Positions 1 to 10,682 of a DNA stretch of 64,000 bases are shown here, in pieces (position 1 is the first letter of the stretch; the number at the start of each line of letters is the position of its first letter). The notes under the pieces were generated by a model. That model was not told the origin of the DNA and did no database searches. It worked only from the letters and a program-made list of their open reading frames with translations. The stretch is from Triticum aestivum (taxonomy: Eukaryota > Streptophyta > Magnoliopsida > Poales > Poaceae), in NCBI RefSeq assembly GCF_018294505.1, contig NC_057803.1:688976847-689040846 (forward strand), given 5' to 3'. A program made the translations under genes and the position numbers.

Positions 1-1094
1 GGATGCATATATTTTCAATATTTGTAACTCACATCATGGAATTCATGTAGGAGAACCCATGCTTAGAGCATTTTATATGTCCCCCAATCACGACATGTCT
101 ACGTGAAGAAAAACATGCATACTTGATTTGAACCACATGGCCAAAACTGAGGACATATCTAAATGAAACACGTGAATCCCCGATTTCACGTAGATCTAGA
201 TTCCTCAATCCGAACCCAAAAGGGCCGAACCTAAGGGCATGATTTTATGGGTTTATATTCCTTGATTCTAACCACAAGGCCGAACCTAAGGACAATGTTT
301 TATGAATTATATTCCTTGATCCGAACCACAAGGCCGAAACTAAGGGTATAATTTTATGTGTTTTATGTTCCTTGATCCGAACCAAAAGAATGACCGAAAC
401 TAAGGACATGATTTCATGATATGCATTTTCCTTGATCCGAACCAAAATGGCCGAAACTAAGGACATGATTTAATGATATGTATTTTCCTTGATCCGAACC
501 AAAATGGCCGAAACTAAGGACATGATTTCATGATATGTATTTTCCTTGATCCGAACCAAAATGGCCGAAACTAAGGATATGATTTCATGATATATATTTT
601 CCTTGATCCGAACCGAAATGGCCGAAACTAAGGACATGATTTCATGATATGTATTTTCCTTGATCCGAACCAAAATGACCGAAACTAAGGATATGATTTC
701 ATGATATGTATTTTCCTTGATCCGAACCAAATTGGCCGAAACTAAGGATATGATTTCATGATATGTTTTCCTTGATCCGAATCAAGATGGCCGAAACTAA
801 GGACTTGATTTCACGGCATGTATTTTCCTTGATCCGAACCAAAATGGCCGAAACCAAGGATATGATTTCATGAAGTGAGGGAGAAAGAATCCTGGATCCG
901 AACCAAAATGGCCGAAACTAAGGACAAGAATTCATAGATGAGGAGAAAGGATTCCTTGATTCGAACCAAACGGCCGAAACTAAGGGTATGAGGGTAGTAT
1001 CATATCTCACCTTCTTCCTTGAACCAAGCTTCCTCCCCTTGCTTCCTTTTCTCCCGGTGTGCTTTTTTTGTGTTGTATGATGTGTAGTAGAATA
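1..1094 (-). mobile_element. 3' LTR of exonuclease-carrying LTR element, distal part
   Basis: This stretch matches 12540-13642 with only scattered differences (about 3 per 100 bases in the 61-290 stretch I compared). Together with 6813-7857 it forms the second copy of a long direct repeat flanking the core at 7858-12538. Read on the minus strand it is the downstream part of the LTR: it lies after the TATA box at 6896-6903 and consists largely of a 57-bp minisatellite. The window begins at the second base of the apparent LTR end (TG at 12539 in the other copy), so the outer boundary and the target-site duplication on this side cannot be seen. An alternative reading is a segmental duplication rather than an LTR. 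Confidence 0.6.
187..990. repeat. 57-bp minisatellite in the LTR (copy 1)
   Basis: Around 13 head-to-tail copies of a unit containing CCTTGATCCGAACC, then ATGGCCGAAACTAAGG and ATGATTTCATGATATG. Unit starts at 430, 487, 544, 601, 658 and 715 give a 57-base period. The outer copies (187-430 and 780-990) are more diverged than the central ones, as expected if homogenisation acts mostly in the middle. Because 57 is divisible by 3, the minus strand stays open as a 19-residue peptide repeat (245-466 and 470-730). I regard the ORFs as a by-product of the period. Confidence 0.9.
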
Positions 1095-1612
1095 TACTAA
1101 GAAGACTAGGCCCGTAAGGGTTCGATTTTTCTGGTTTTTTCGGAATTCTTTTTACACCTGCCAATTGAGCGACACGTATGCACGGTGGCTTTCGTGAAGT
1201 GGTTGATCTCTTCTCTCTTGGACTGCACCTGTTTCTTCTAGAGGTGCATGGGCGTATCTTGTCTCATGTGAAAAGATGGTTTGACTGCATGGGCTGATTT
1301 TGTCTCATGTGAAAAAGAAATATTAGCTGCATGGCATGTTGTATGGGCTGGTATACATGTGTTGCTGCATGGCTAATGCATGCATGCATGTGTCCACCTT
1401 TGCATGTTTGTAGTTCCAGGTTTGCACACGTTTGTGTTCTGGGTCCTTCTTTGCTTTCCTATAAGTAGCTCCTTTTTGTGTTCTTCTCTCATGTGTACTT
1501 TTGGGTCTCCATCTCTCCTCCTGATGCTGCCCTCTAGCCTCCACCCGAGATCCCACGGCGTGCTAGGTCGCCGCTCCGGCTCGCCGGCCGGGAGGTGCGC
1601 GCAGGCTACACC

Positions 1613-1741
1613 ATGGATTGGGAGAGCCGCATGCCGTCCTCTCCTCATGGATCTTCCTCGGCTCTGGCTCTGTCCCTGGCCTCCAAGGCGGATACACGGT
1701 GGTGGCCTCCCCGTGGTCCAAGGTGGCATGCCTGCAGCTGA
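1613..1741 (+). CDS. Small ORF in GC-rich block of Helitron
   Basis: A 42-residue frame begins at an ATG in good plant context (ACACCATGGATTGG) within a GC-rich island (about 1550-1870) that contrasts with the AT-rich surroundings. A TATAAGTA sequence lies at 1460, some 150 bases upstream. The peptide is rich in Ser, Pro and Arg and I recognise no family. It may be the first exon of a captured gene whose later exons are lost: a pyrimidine tract ending TTTCCTGCAG at 3066, followed by a 13-codon frame ending TAA at 3105, is a plausible plus-strand terminal exon. Coding status is unproven. Confidence 0.2.
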   Translation: MDWESRMPSSPHGSSSALALSLASKADTRWWPPRGPRWHACS

Positions 1742-1869
1742 CTCTGGATAGCTTCCTACCTTGTTGCGCTCCATCCTATTGACCCCCCCCGGTCTTCCCT
1801 AGCTTCGGCCCTGGCAGCAGGTCCCCTCCACCTGCCCCACGGCCGTGGTTCCTGCCTCGCTACTTCAGT

Positions 1870-4800
1870 TTCAAGTTGTTCCTTGCGAAGGTACACATCG
1901 CATCTGCATTTCCTCTCCTCTGGTCTGCGTGGTTTCCTTAAACAAGTAGATGAGTTATTAGTACTACAATTTCATCAGATCTAAAGTTGGGTGCATATGC
2001 TACAAATTCTTAATCTAAGAAGAATGTTCAGGTGTTGCATGCAGGTCTGTGGTGAGGACACAAATTTGGGGGTCCAGCTCCTTGCGTGAATGTGCAAGGA
2101 ATTTAGAACCTGCATCTTTAATATAACATGGTATATTTATTCTTAATCTCTCCATTACGTTGTGTTCAATTTCTTGATGGAAGTAATTCTGGTTTAATTT
2201 CAGATGATGTTTAAACATATAAACACACGATGTGCTGAATAGCTGACATACATAGGAAGTACTACATTATTCTCAGGTATTTATTGTTCCTTTTGTGATA
2301 GTTTTCTCTCTCTCCTAAAAGTAAAATGAATCATTTTTAATCCTTTGAGCAAGGTTGCCCAAAGTAGGGCGCTCAGCCATTGAGGCATTATCAATTTCTT
2401 TAAGAAGCTTCACAAAATCCGCTCTTATAATAAAAAGATCTAATGTAGGTTTGTTAGCCTTATAGGGTACTATATACTGAACACATGATATTAAATATAC
2501 AATACATTGCACTGTGAAGTGAGTATGTATATATTATCCACACAGCTGCTTCTTTTGGAACTCAACTACAAATCCCATGTCAGATACATGCAAGGAATGT
2601 TCCAGATGCAGGATCCGAAACAGACTGCGAAAATCTTAGCGATATATGCTAGGACCTGATGGCAAACGCATATACATAAAAGATGACGAATACCCACCTA
2701 CAGTTTTTAATCCCATGTCAAACGGCAACTTTGATGTAAAAAGAAATTGAAGGACTATGTGTTTAGGAGTACCGAAAGAAATCCCAGTGGAATTTATGTG
2801 TTTAGGAGTACCAAAAGAAATGACAGTGGAATTTTCTTTCATGAAAAATAAGAACGAAAATCTGTAGTGATGGCTGCTTAGAGTTTTGAAGATCATTCTT
2901 TCATGCAAAGTGCCTCCACTTTGTAAACATCAACCTATGTGTATTGATTTACACATAACATAGATTTTTTTATCTGATCAAACATGTACCCCTTCTGTAA
3001 TGCTTATTATTTCTATGAACACATCCAAGTTAATGATAGCATTGACTTTATTTTTGTTTCCTGCAGCTTACTGAAGCTGAACCTGAGCTGCTGCTTAATT
3101 ACTAAACCTGATGAAAACGAAGTCACTCAGACAGAGCTGCAGTGTTGTGGCTATTTGAGATTCATGGGGTTAAGGAGGATATGTGAGAAGGAAAAGGATT
3201 CTGAGCTATGAGTAGAAACAAGCAACACTCAACTGTAGCAAAACATTTGTAGCTTCGGTGTAAGACTGAATCTTCTGATGATGATTAGCTCTTTTGGTGT
3301 TGGCTGTGACGACTACTACATTACACATATGAAGCCTTAAAAAAGTGGAAAAGATTGTACACCTACTAGTGTTTGATCTTTTCTTAGCCAAAGAAAATAG
3401 CCTTTTGTGTTTCCAAAACTATTCCTATTCTAGAAAGCCCTTTCAGAACTACAACTGTAGTAAAACGAAAATTGATCTTTGGCTGTAACTATTACCGCTA
3501 GGATCTTCTTACATTGGATAACCTACACTCATACATGTCGACATAAAAAGAGCATAAGCTCTAACCAAATTTGATCGATTCTAAAATAGTTTGTTAAGCT
3601 GAGAACTTATTTGCTTGATTTTTTCTGTTTGTTGTTGTTGTAAACTAATAATTGTTTAATAGTCATCAGATCGTTTGCATGTGTGGCGAGGAGTTAGTGT
3701 TTCACCACTGCTCTATTCTAATGAAAGCTGAGATGCGATCTTTTTTAGTATTAGTTTCACAAGATGCACCCATTTCTGCCTGTTCCTTTTAGTGATAAGA
3801 ATTTTGAACTACAAACTGGATACAAAATGACACCGAGTGATGTAAAATTACCCATTATTTCTATGCTAGAAAGCAAAATAGTTGATGGTGGCAAGAAGCT
3901 CTGAACCATCAATGTGCTATTACAGAACAAGATGATATCTATTTGGATAAGTTTAGAGGTGGAAATGTTTGTATTCTATTAAAGGTTTTTCGCTAGAACA
4001 TTTCTGTTGTCAACAGGTGAGCCCTAACAGGTTCTGAATATGTACGTGGACGATCTTGAAATACCTAGATGAGTATTCTTTAAATACCTGGACGATTATT
4101 CCGCATAAGCAAAGTCACATTGTCATTTTAACACAAGAAGCAAGTATCGTTCCATAATAGAAGTAGCTATTGTTTACACTGAGTAGCAAATTCATAGTTA
4201 TTGGCCATCAAGAAAAGCAAACACCTATGCCGATGAGATATACCTGTTCCATATGTCCATGTGGAAGTAGTAAACTCTTTCACCTTGGCGAAGCACCAAC
4301 GGCCCAGCGCAAGCATGCCATAGCTCCCTGTATAATGCATGACTAGAACTCCCCGCACAAAGGGTTCATCATGTGAACCAGTCATACAATTCAAGGGACC
4401 ATTCACCTTAACTTATAGCAGATTTTAACTGTTGATCATGATTTAATTTAACCAGTATTACTGTCTAAACTGGTATTGGATGCAGGGATCTACCACTTAC
4501 CTGACGTGGTAGCACCAATGTACAATATAACCATAAGATTTTCATTTCTCGAAATACAGGAGCTGCACCTCTTTGTTCCATGTCATCAATGAAACAAGAG
4601 TACTATATCAGTTAAGAGGCCACGGTGCACATAACCAAGAGAAATTGAGGGGTGGAAATGTATCGGCCAGGCTATCAAAATTAAAAATTATATATCAGGC
4701 ACAACAAATGCACCAGTTCATCAACCTAGACAGTAATATTAGTAAAAGCTGCCTTTTGCTAGAAAATAATGCCGGGTCGCCCTGAATTATAAGAATTTAA

Positions 4801-5340
4801 TCACTATTTTTCCTATTAAAAAAGAGTCAAGTACCCAAGTCCACTTATCTGATTCGTAAGCATCAACACGAACTGAGTATTCTAGAAAAAAACAATTACT
4901 CGCCAGGGACTCAGAAAAGCTCAACACAGGCAGAAGAAGCCGAGGAAACGCACGGCCACCAGAACATTAAGGGAAGCAAAGGAACCGAAGCTGAGGCACC
5001 CAAAGCACCGGAATTAGACATCTTCGCCGGCCAGCGAAAACACAGCCAGAATTCAGGAGCAACGCTAATCTGCTCACCCCATGCGCAGCTCCACCGATGT
5101 TGGCCCACAGCATCACGAGAACATGAGTGAGATGGCGAGAATCGTACGTGTCAGAGGAGGCGAGCGGGAGATGTATTCAATCAATTGTACTAGCTATCAA
5201 CGTCGATGGACAAATCAAAGGCACACCTGAAGCACTCACAGCTACAGAACATCATACTCTAAATTCTGTCCCAAGAAAGAAATCGACGGAATTGGAACAA
5301 ATTCAGGTATCTAAGTTGAGCAACTACTGAACCGAATCGA
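1870..5340. other. Helitron interior, mostly intron-like sequence
   Basis: AT-rich sequence without long open frames. Minus-strand pieces such as 4167-4406 end at splice-donor-like GTATAT after an open stretch, and 2330-2420 is open on the minus strand next to pyrimidine-rich sequence, so more captured exons of the gene at 5355-5619 could lie here. I could not assign any of them to a family. Confidence 0.3.
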
Positions 5341-5354
5341 GAAGGATTTTATAC

Positions 5355-5619
5355 CTTGAAGGCGTAGGCTTTAGCCTCGCACAGAACCCTCTTCAGCTGG
5401 CCGCTCCGGTACCTCTCTGCAAGCGCAACCATAACAGCAGCGCATCAGCTCGATTCGATCTGGTCTTCCACCGTCGGCGGGACCCACTGTGGTTTCTCTC
5501 ACCTCGGACGCGAAGGCAGAGGGAGAGGACGCCTGGATATCGGCGGTGCCCGCGAGCGCGGCCGCCACGTCCGCGACGACGAAGGTGGCGGTGGCGGCAC
5601 AATCATACAGGAACTCCAT
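5355..5619 (-). pseudogene. Captured 5' gene fragment, two exons with intron
   Basis: Minus strand. Exon 1 runs from the ATG at 5619 to 5503 and ends at a consensus donor (GAG followed by GTGAGAG). Its peptide begins MEFLYDCAATATFVVADV, an Ala/Val-rich start. The intron is about 88 bases and ends TTGCAGAG. Exon 2 (5414-5355, 20 codons, starting RYRSGQLKRVL) keeps the frame only if the second AG of the tandem acceptor is used; it ends at a second donor (AAG followed by GTATAA). Codon-like GC bias and a GC-rich upstream region to about 5740 suggest a promoter and leader were captured too. I do not recognise the family. Retained introns mean DNA-level capture, as Helitrons do, rather than retroposition. 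Confidence 0.5.
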
Positions 5620-5875
5620 CTCCTCCTCCTCCGACGGCAGTGTCCCCGCGTCGAGGTGAGGGGTGTGGCGTCGTCGGGAGGAGCTCGCGTAGGCAGGCTG
5701 GAGGTGGCCGGCGGTCGGCGGAAGATGGTGGTAGTCTTTCGCGGTGTGTTGTTTAGCTTAGCACAGCAGGGGGTTGGACAGGTGGTGCACAGAAGGGGGT
5801 AGGTGAGTGGACAGGTGGTGTTGGTGACTTGCTGCTCCTAATTTATTCATTTCTCTTCGTTTTTTCTCTAGATAG

Positions 5876-6002
5876 TACTCCCTCCGTCTTAAAATTCTTG
5901 TCTTAGATTCATCTAAATAGGGAAGTATCTAACATTAAAATGTGACTAGATACATCCATATTTAGACAAATCAAAGACAAGAATTTTGGGACGGAGGGAG
6001 TA
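5876..6002. mobile_element. Stowaway-type MITE
   Basis: Terminal inverted repeats CTCCCTCCGTCTTAAAATTC and its near-complement at 5983-6000, flanked by TA on both sides. About 127 bases and internally fold-back. It belongs to the Tc1/Mariner-derived MITEs very common in Triticeae. It sits inside the Helitron. Confidence 0.93.
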
Positions 6003-6781
6003 GAACTGAAGGTAAAACACAGTTGGTGCTGAAATTATTTGGGTAGTTGTGCCATTCTATATCTTCACAAATAGAATCTCAAGTCTGTTATTATAATGCT
6101 ACTACTGATATGGGGTAGCAGAGTATGGTTTTATGAAGATATACCTTTGTCAACAAATATGTTGTTGCATTTATGGAGATCTTCCCATGACAGCACCAAT
6201 GTCCAAAATATGTGATACTAACAAGATGGATAAATGCAAGAAATTCTCTAGATACTAATAGAAGTATTTTACTATTCAGATAGAATATGTTGTACATGTA
6301 CTCTATTCTCAGTTAATAATCCAGTTGTGTTTTTTTGCATAATGTTGACAGTATATTCTATGTTGTCTGGAATATGCAAGGTAGTGTGAATGATAACGGG
6401 GGTGCAATTCTACCAACTCCAATAAATTTTTCCATTCAGCGTCATGTCTTCTCTGTAGCAACCTGAATTTGTTTCTTGTGGATTTAGTTTTCCAGAACAT
6501 CTATGCCAAGTTAGTGTGCTTAAAGTGTTGCCGACTTCCAACCCATGTGTTAATTCAACGATCACGGTGGGAGCAACATAAGTTGGGTAATGCACAATTA
6601 TTCTCTTGGCCACTATAAAGATACACACATGTAAAACATACAACAAATTCTCAAAAACTTCACAAAAACAACAAACCTCAAGCAAACCAATAGGGCCTTG
6701 TATAAACTACTTTGCCATGAATCAAATTTTGAGATGACTTATCAAATATTGAAAAAACTAAATAGCTTATCACTCCTTGTG

Positions 6782-6812
6782 GCGCGGCGTGCCGCCGCGC
6801 ACTACCCGCTAG
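6782..6812 (+). other. Helitron 3' terminal hairpin and CTAG
   Basis: GCGCGGCG, loop TGC, CGCCGCGC, then ACTACCCG and CTAG, with host T at 6813. Stem length, spacing and CTRR end match the Helitron 3' termination signal. Confidence 0.85.
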
Positions 6813-7857
6813 TTGCTACTAGAGAGAGAGGAGGGAAGGAGACAAGAGAACCAGGGAGTAAAATGAGTCCCACCTCCAAACTAATGAGCAGGGGGTATTT
6901 ATAGGAGGAGGAGTGGAGCGCTGAGGCTGGATGGCTGCGTGCTCACGTCCACCGATCATGGGAAAGTGGGATGATGGGAGCGTGGGTTTTTTTTTTCTAT
7001 TTGTTTAATCGCTAATTGACCGGCAATGTCGCTAACCCATTTACTTATGTGCGTGATTGGCCGATGGATGTGGCTACGCATGCATGCACACGTACGTAGA
7101 TATTTTCAAAGTGGGCTGGGCCTGATTAAGGCTAATTTTCTTAACGTGCATGAGAAGAGATATGAGAATATATTATTTCATTGATAATTGTACGATGGTG
7201 TGTGACACATTTTTATTCAAGCATTGCACCAATATTTCATTAGAGGTCGTAGAATGACATGCTCACATTTATTCAGTGGAATAATATTTTGGCGACATTG
7301 GCACCGGTCATGATATTTTGATTTTATGTTAACATTGGAATTCTATCGTCGATGAAATTTCCTTAGGACAAAAACTTGATGAGTATTATTTGTTTTCTCA
7401 TATTTATTTATTTTCCCTTTTCATTGTTAGCAATATCGGTGTTTGCCAATAATTCAATAGTTGTCTGACATTTTTTAATATGTCGTCTCACGGGGCATTT
7501 TTCTTTTATATGCGTCTAATATTATTGGAATAATGTTCGCATTTACTCGATGATTCAATATTTTGGCAATATCAACACTGCATATCACAACAATTTAAAT
7601 TTATTTGAAAATTAGAATTCCGCCATCGGTGACGGCGTATATGCAGGCGAGCCGTGTGTCCTCTATACTTTCGTTAGGATAAAACTTGATGAGCATTTAT
7701 TTGTTTCATCGATACCATGATTTTCATCAGCCCTTGCTGTGAACGATCGATTATTTTTAAATTGTCTCCTTTCATTATTAAACGGATTTTTGCCATTTTG
7801 CATTTATATTTTATTTGGTTTATGCATTTTATTTTATCCTGGTCGAAATCCATGTCA
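6813..7857 (-). mobile_element. 3' LTR of exonuclease-carrying element, proximal part
   Basis: Matches 13643-14700 closely. It ends ...ATCCATGTCA, after which the two copies diverge completely (AGAGATG here, ACACCCTG at 14701). Read on the minus strand this is the U3 part of the LTR, beginning TGACATGGATTTCG, with a TATAAATA box near its far end. Just outside, the minus strand shows GAGGGG within CTCGAGGGGCATCTCT, a weak polypurine-tract candidate. Confidence 0.6.
6896..6903 (-). promoter_or_regulatory. LTR TATA box (copy 1)
   Basis: The minus strand reads CCTATAAATACCCCC, a strong TATA match conserved with the other LTR copy (13724-13731). Transcription would run towards decreasing coordinates. 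In this copy the Helitron lies about 85 bases downstream, so any outward transcript would enter Helitron sequence. Confidence 0.5.
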
Positions 7858-9059
7858 AGAGATGCCCCTCGAGGTTTGGGTTTGAAGAGAAATTTCTTTT
7901 TTTTGAGTCAGACCTAGAGCTCGAAACTTGGCTATACATATTTGTTTAAAGCACTTCCCGTGAGTATATGTGGTCATGATTTTTATTAATAAATATTTCT
8001 TTTTGAAGCGTCCGACTTTTAGTCAAGTGTATGTGAGTTATACGTGACTGTGTAGTTTTTCTATGTACACAGTGCATTTTTTATTTCAATTTAAGCTTGG
8101 AACCTTTTCTTTTTTGGAGCGTACAACTTAACATTGGGAGTTTAGAGACTCATGAAGGTTGGATCAAATTTAACATTTTTGAAACATGCTTATAGTTAGG
8201 CTCATATAGCATTGGTGCATTTTCTATGTTCGTTCAAAGTTTCGCACGACGCTCGTAGTTTAGGCTCATATAGCATTGGAGCATTATATCTCTTTTTCTT
8301 CATATATGGCTACCAGTTTATACTTGTATAGCGTGGGAGTGTTATATTTCCTTTTTACCACCTCTGGCTACTAGTTTCCACTCGTATAGCCTGGGAGTTT
8401 ATATTTTCCATATGAAGGCTACACATATCATGCTTTTGTAGTCATGCGGCTAGCGAATCATACTTTGTGTAACATGAAAGTATTTTCTGTCGATGTGTTT
8501 GCATGGTGCCAATAATTTATGTTGGGGTACGTTTTTTTGTTCACTTTAGTCGTAACTTTGACTGTTTGTAGTCATGGGTCATTCAATGGAATGATTTCGA
8601 TGAGCAACTTTTTTCTTCATGGTTTCCTATGTCGGTGGCTTTCAGGGCCAAGTCCTCAAAAGTGATTGGTCACACCCCTTATAAGTGCCAACACACTTGG
8701 TAGGACACTATCCACGGACATCCATATTGTGCCAACCTCAATGAATTGTTCTTCACACTGAGGCTCAAATTCTCCACCTAATAATAACTTAGAAAGCAAT
8801 TTTGTTCAGCTTTTTCTCTGTATATAGGCCAATTTGGGGAAACATGCGATTTTTTTTGTGTGTTACAAAATATCCAAAAAGGACATCTTATTTTTTTTCA
8901 GTCCTGATCGAACATGATTGTACTTTTTTTTGTACCAATGACACAATTAGTCCCGATGAAATTTGAAATGTCGAAAAGAATATAGCTTTGCTACGTGTCG
9001 AATCTTGGTACGCGACAACTATATGAGCTATATGTTAACATTCGATTGGAACAGGAGTC

Positions 9060-10345
9060 AAACCACCATATGGAGGGTATGGATTGTATTTTTCTGTGTC
9101 CCCAGTTTATACTCATGAGGGTATGGAGTAATATTTTTTTCTATCACAGTTTAGACTCGTAAGTTTCTTGGAGTGTATTTTTTTGGGTGCCTCAGTTTAG
9201 ACTCGTGAGGGTCTGGAGTGGACATATTTTTTGGGAGCCCCGGTTTATACTCATGAGGGTACGAAGTAATTTTTTTTGTATCACGGTTTAGACTTGTAAG
9301 TTTATTGGAGTGTATTTTTTTTTGGTGCCCCAGTTTAGACTTGTGAGGGTATGGATTGTATTTTTCTGTGAGTCCCAGTTTATACTCGTGAGGTTATGGA
9401 TTGTATTTTTCTGTGAGCCCCAGTTTATACTCGTGAGGGTATGGAGTCTATATATGTATATATTTCAGGTGCCCCAGTTTAGACTCGTGCGGACATGGAG
9501 TATGCTTGATGATATTTTCTTTGGCATCATAGTTTATACTCGTGAGTCGTTGGAGTATTTTTTTGTTATAAGGCATAGTTTAGACCCGTATGTTATTGGA
9601 GTATTTCTTTTGTGTGCCCCAATTTATACTCATGAGGGCGTGGAGTAAGTTTGATGGTTTTTATTTGCATCACAGTTTATACTCGTAAGTTATTGGAGTA
9701 AATGTTTTTTTTGTGTGCCCCAGTTTATACTCATGAGGGTGTGGGGTACGTTTGATGATTTTATTTTTTGCATCATAGTTTATACTCGCAAGTTCTTGGA
9801 GTAATTTTTTTTGTGTGCCCCAGTTTATACTCATGAGGGTGTGGAGTATGTTTGATATTTTTTTTGCATCACAGTTTATACTTGTAAGTTCTTGGAGTAA
9901 TTTTTTTGTGTGTGCCCCAGTTTATACTCATGAGGGTGTGGAGTATGTTTGATTTTTTTTTGCATCACGGTTTATACTCGTAAGTTCTTGGAGTAATTTT
10001 TTTGTGTGCCCCACTTTATACTCATGAGGGTGTGGAGTATGTTTGATGATTTTATTTTTTGCATCATAGTTTATACTCGTAAGTTCTTGGAGTAATTTTT
10101 TTTGTGTGCCCCAGTTTATACTCATGAGGGTGTGGAGTATGTTTGATATTTTTTTTGCATCACAGTTTATACTCGTAAGTTCTTGGAGTAATTTTTTTTG
10201 TTCCCCAGTTTATACTCATGAGGGTGTGGAGTATGTTTGATATTTTTTTTTTGCATCACAGTTTATACTCGTAAGTTCTTGGAGTAATTTTTTTTGTGTG
10301 CCCCAGTTTATACTCATGAGGGTCTGGAGTATGTTTGATGATTTT
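9060..10345. repeat. Bipartite ~95-bp minisatellite
   Basis: Tandem units with two alternating half-units: CCCCAGTTTATACTCATGAG followed by GGTGTGGAGTATGTTTGAT, and CATCACAGTTTATACTCG followed by TAAGTTCTTGGAGTAA and a T-run. The first half recurs near 9730, 9828, 9922, 10014, 10114, 10211 and 10302, giving 91-100 base spacing. Copies before about 9660 are more diverged. The array lies on the 3' side of the exonuclease in its own orientation. Confidence 0.9.
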
Positions 10346-10682
10346 GTTTACAACACCAAAATTAAGTGTGTAGTGACAACTAATGTGGCAGTGTTTGTAT
10401 TGCAAGCATTGGTGTGAAATCTGTATCATTTCTATTCAGATTTCACTCGCTTCTTAATTTTTTTTTTATGATGATACCAGAACATTCGTTTCCTTACATC
10501 ATCATATTAAAAATGCAGCCAGTGAAATAGGCATAACCATAATATAAAGAAATGACGGTCGTGTACATCTTTTTTCCTTTGATAAAGACTAAACAATATT
10601 TCCTTACATATTTCACCTAGGAATAAACATTTCAACATGCATTAAGATAACCGGTTACATATTTCACTCAGGAACAAACATT

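Larger units (their letters stand above)
1095..6812 (+). mobile_element. Helitron (about 5.7 kb) with captured gene fragments
   Basis: The paralogous repeat reads straight through this point (13642/13643, TAGAATA followed by TTGCTACT), so it is an empty site. Copy 1 carries 5718 extra bases between the A at 1094 and the T at 6813. The 3' end is textbook: an 8-bp perfect stem (6782-6789 with 6793-6800, loop TGC), eight bases, then CTAG, followed by T. No target duplication is present, as Helitrons require. The 5' end reads TACTAAG rather than TC; loss of a few bases from a TCTATACTAA-type start would explain this, but that is inference. No Rep/helicase is visible, so it is non-autonomous. The interior holds gene-like exons and one Stowaway MITE (5876-6002). 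Confidence 0.8.

Noticed and set aside
187..990. CRISPR-like regular repeat array (also 9060-10345)
   Set aside because: Units abut without unique spacers, the genome is a grass, and no cas-like gene is present. These are minisatellites.
6813..7857. Dispersed repeat created by recent gene conversion rather than an LTR
   Set aside because: Promoter layout and TG/CA ends favour an LTR, but I keep segmental duplication open as the alternative because the left edge is outside the window.
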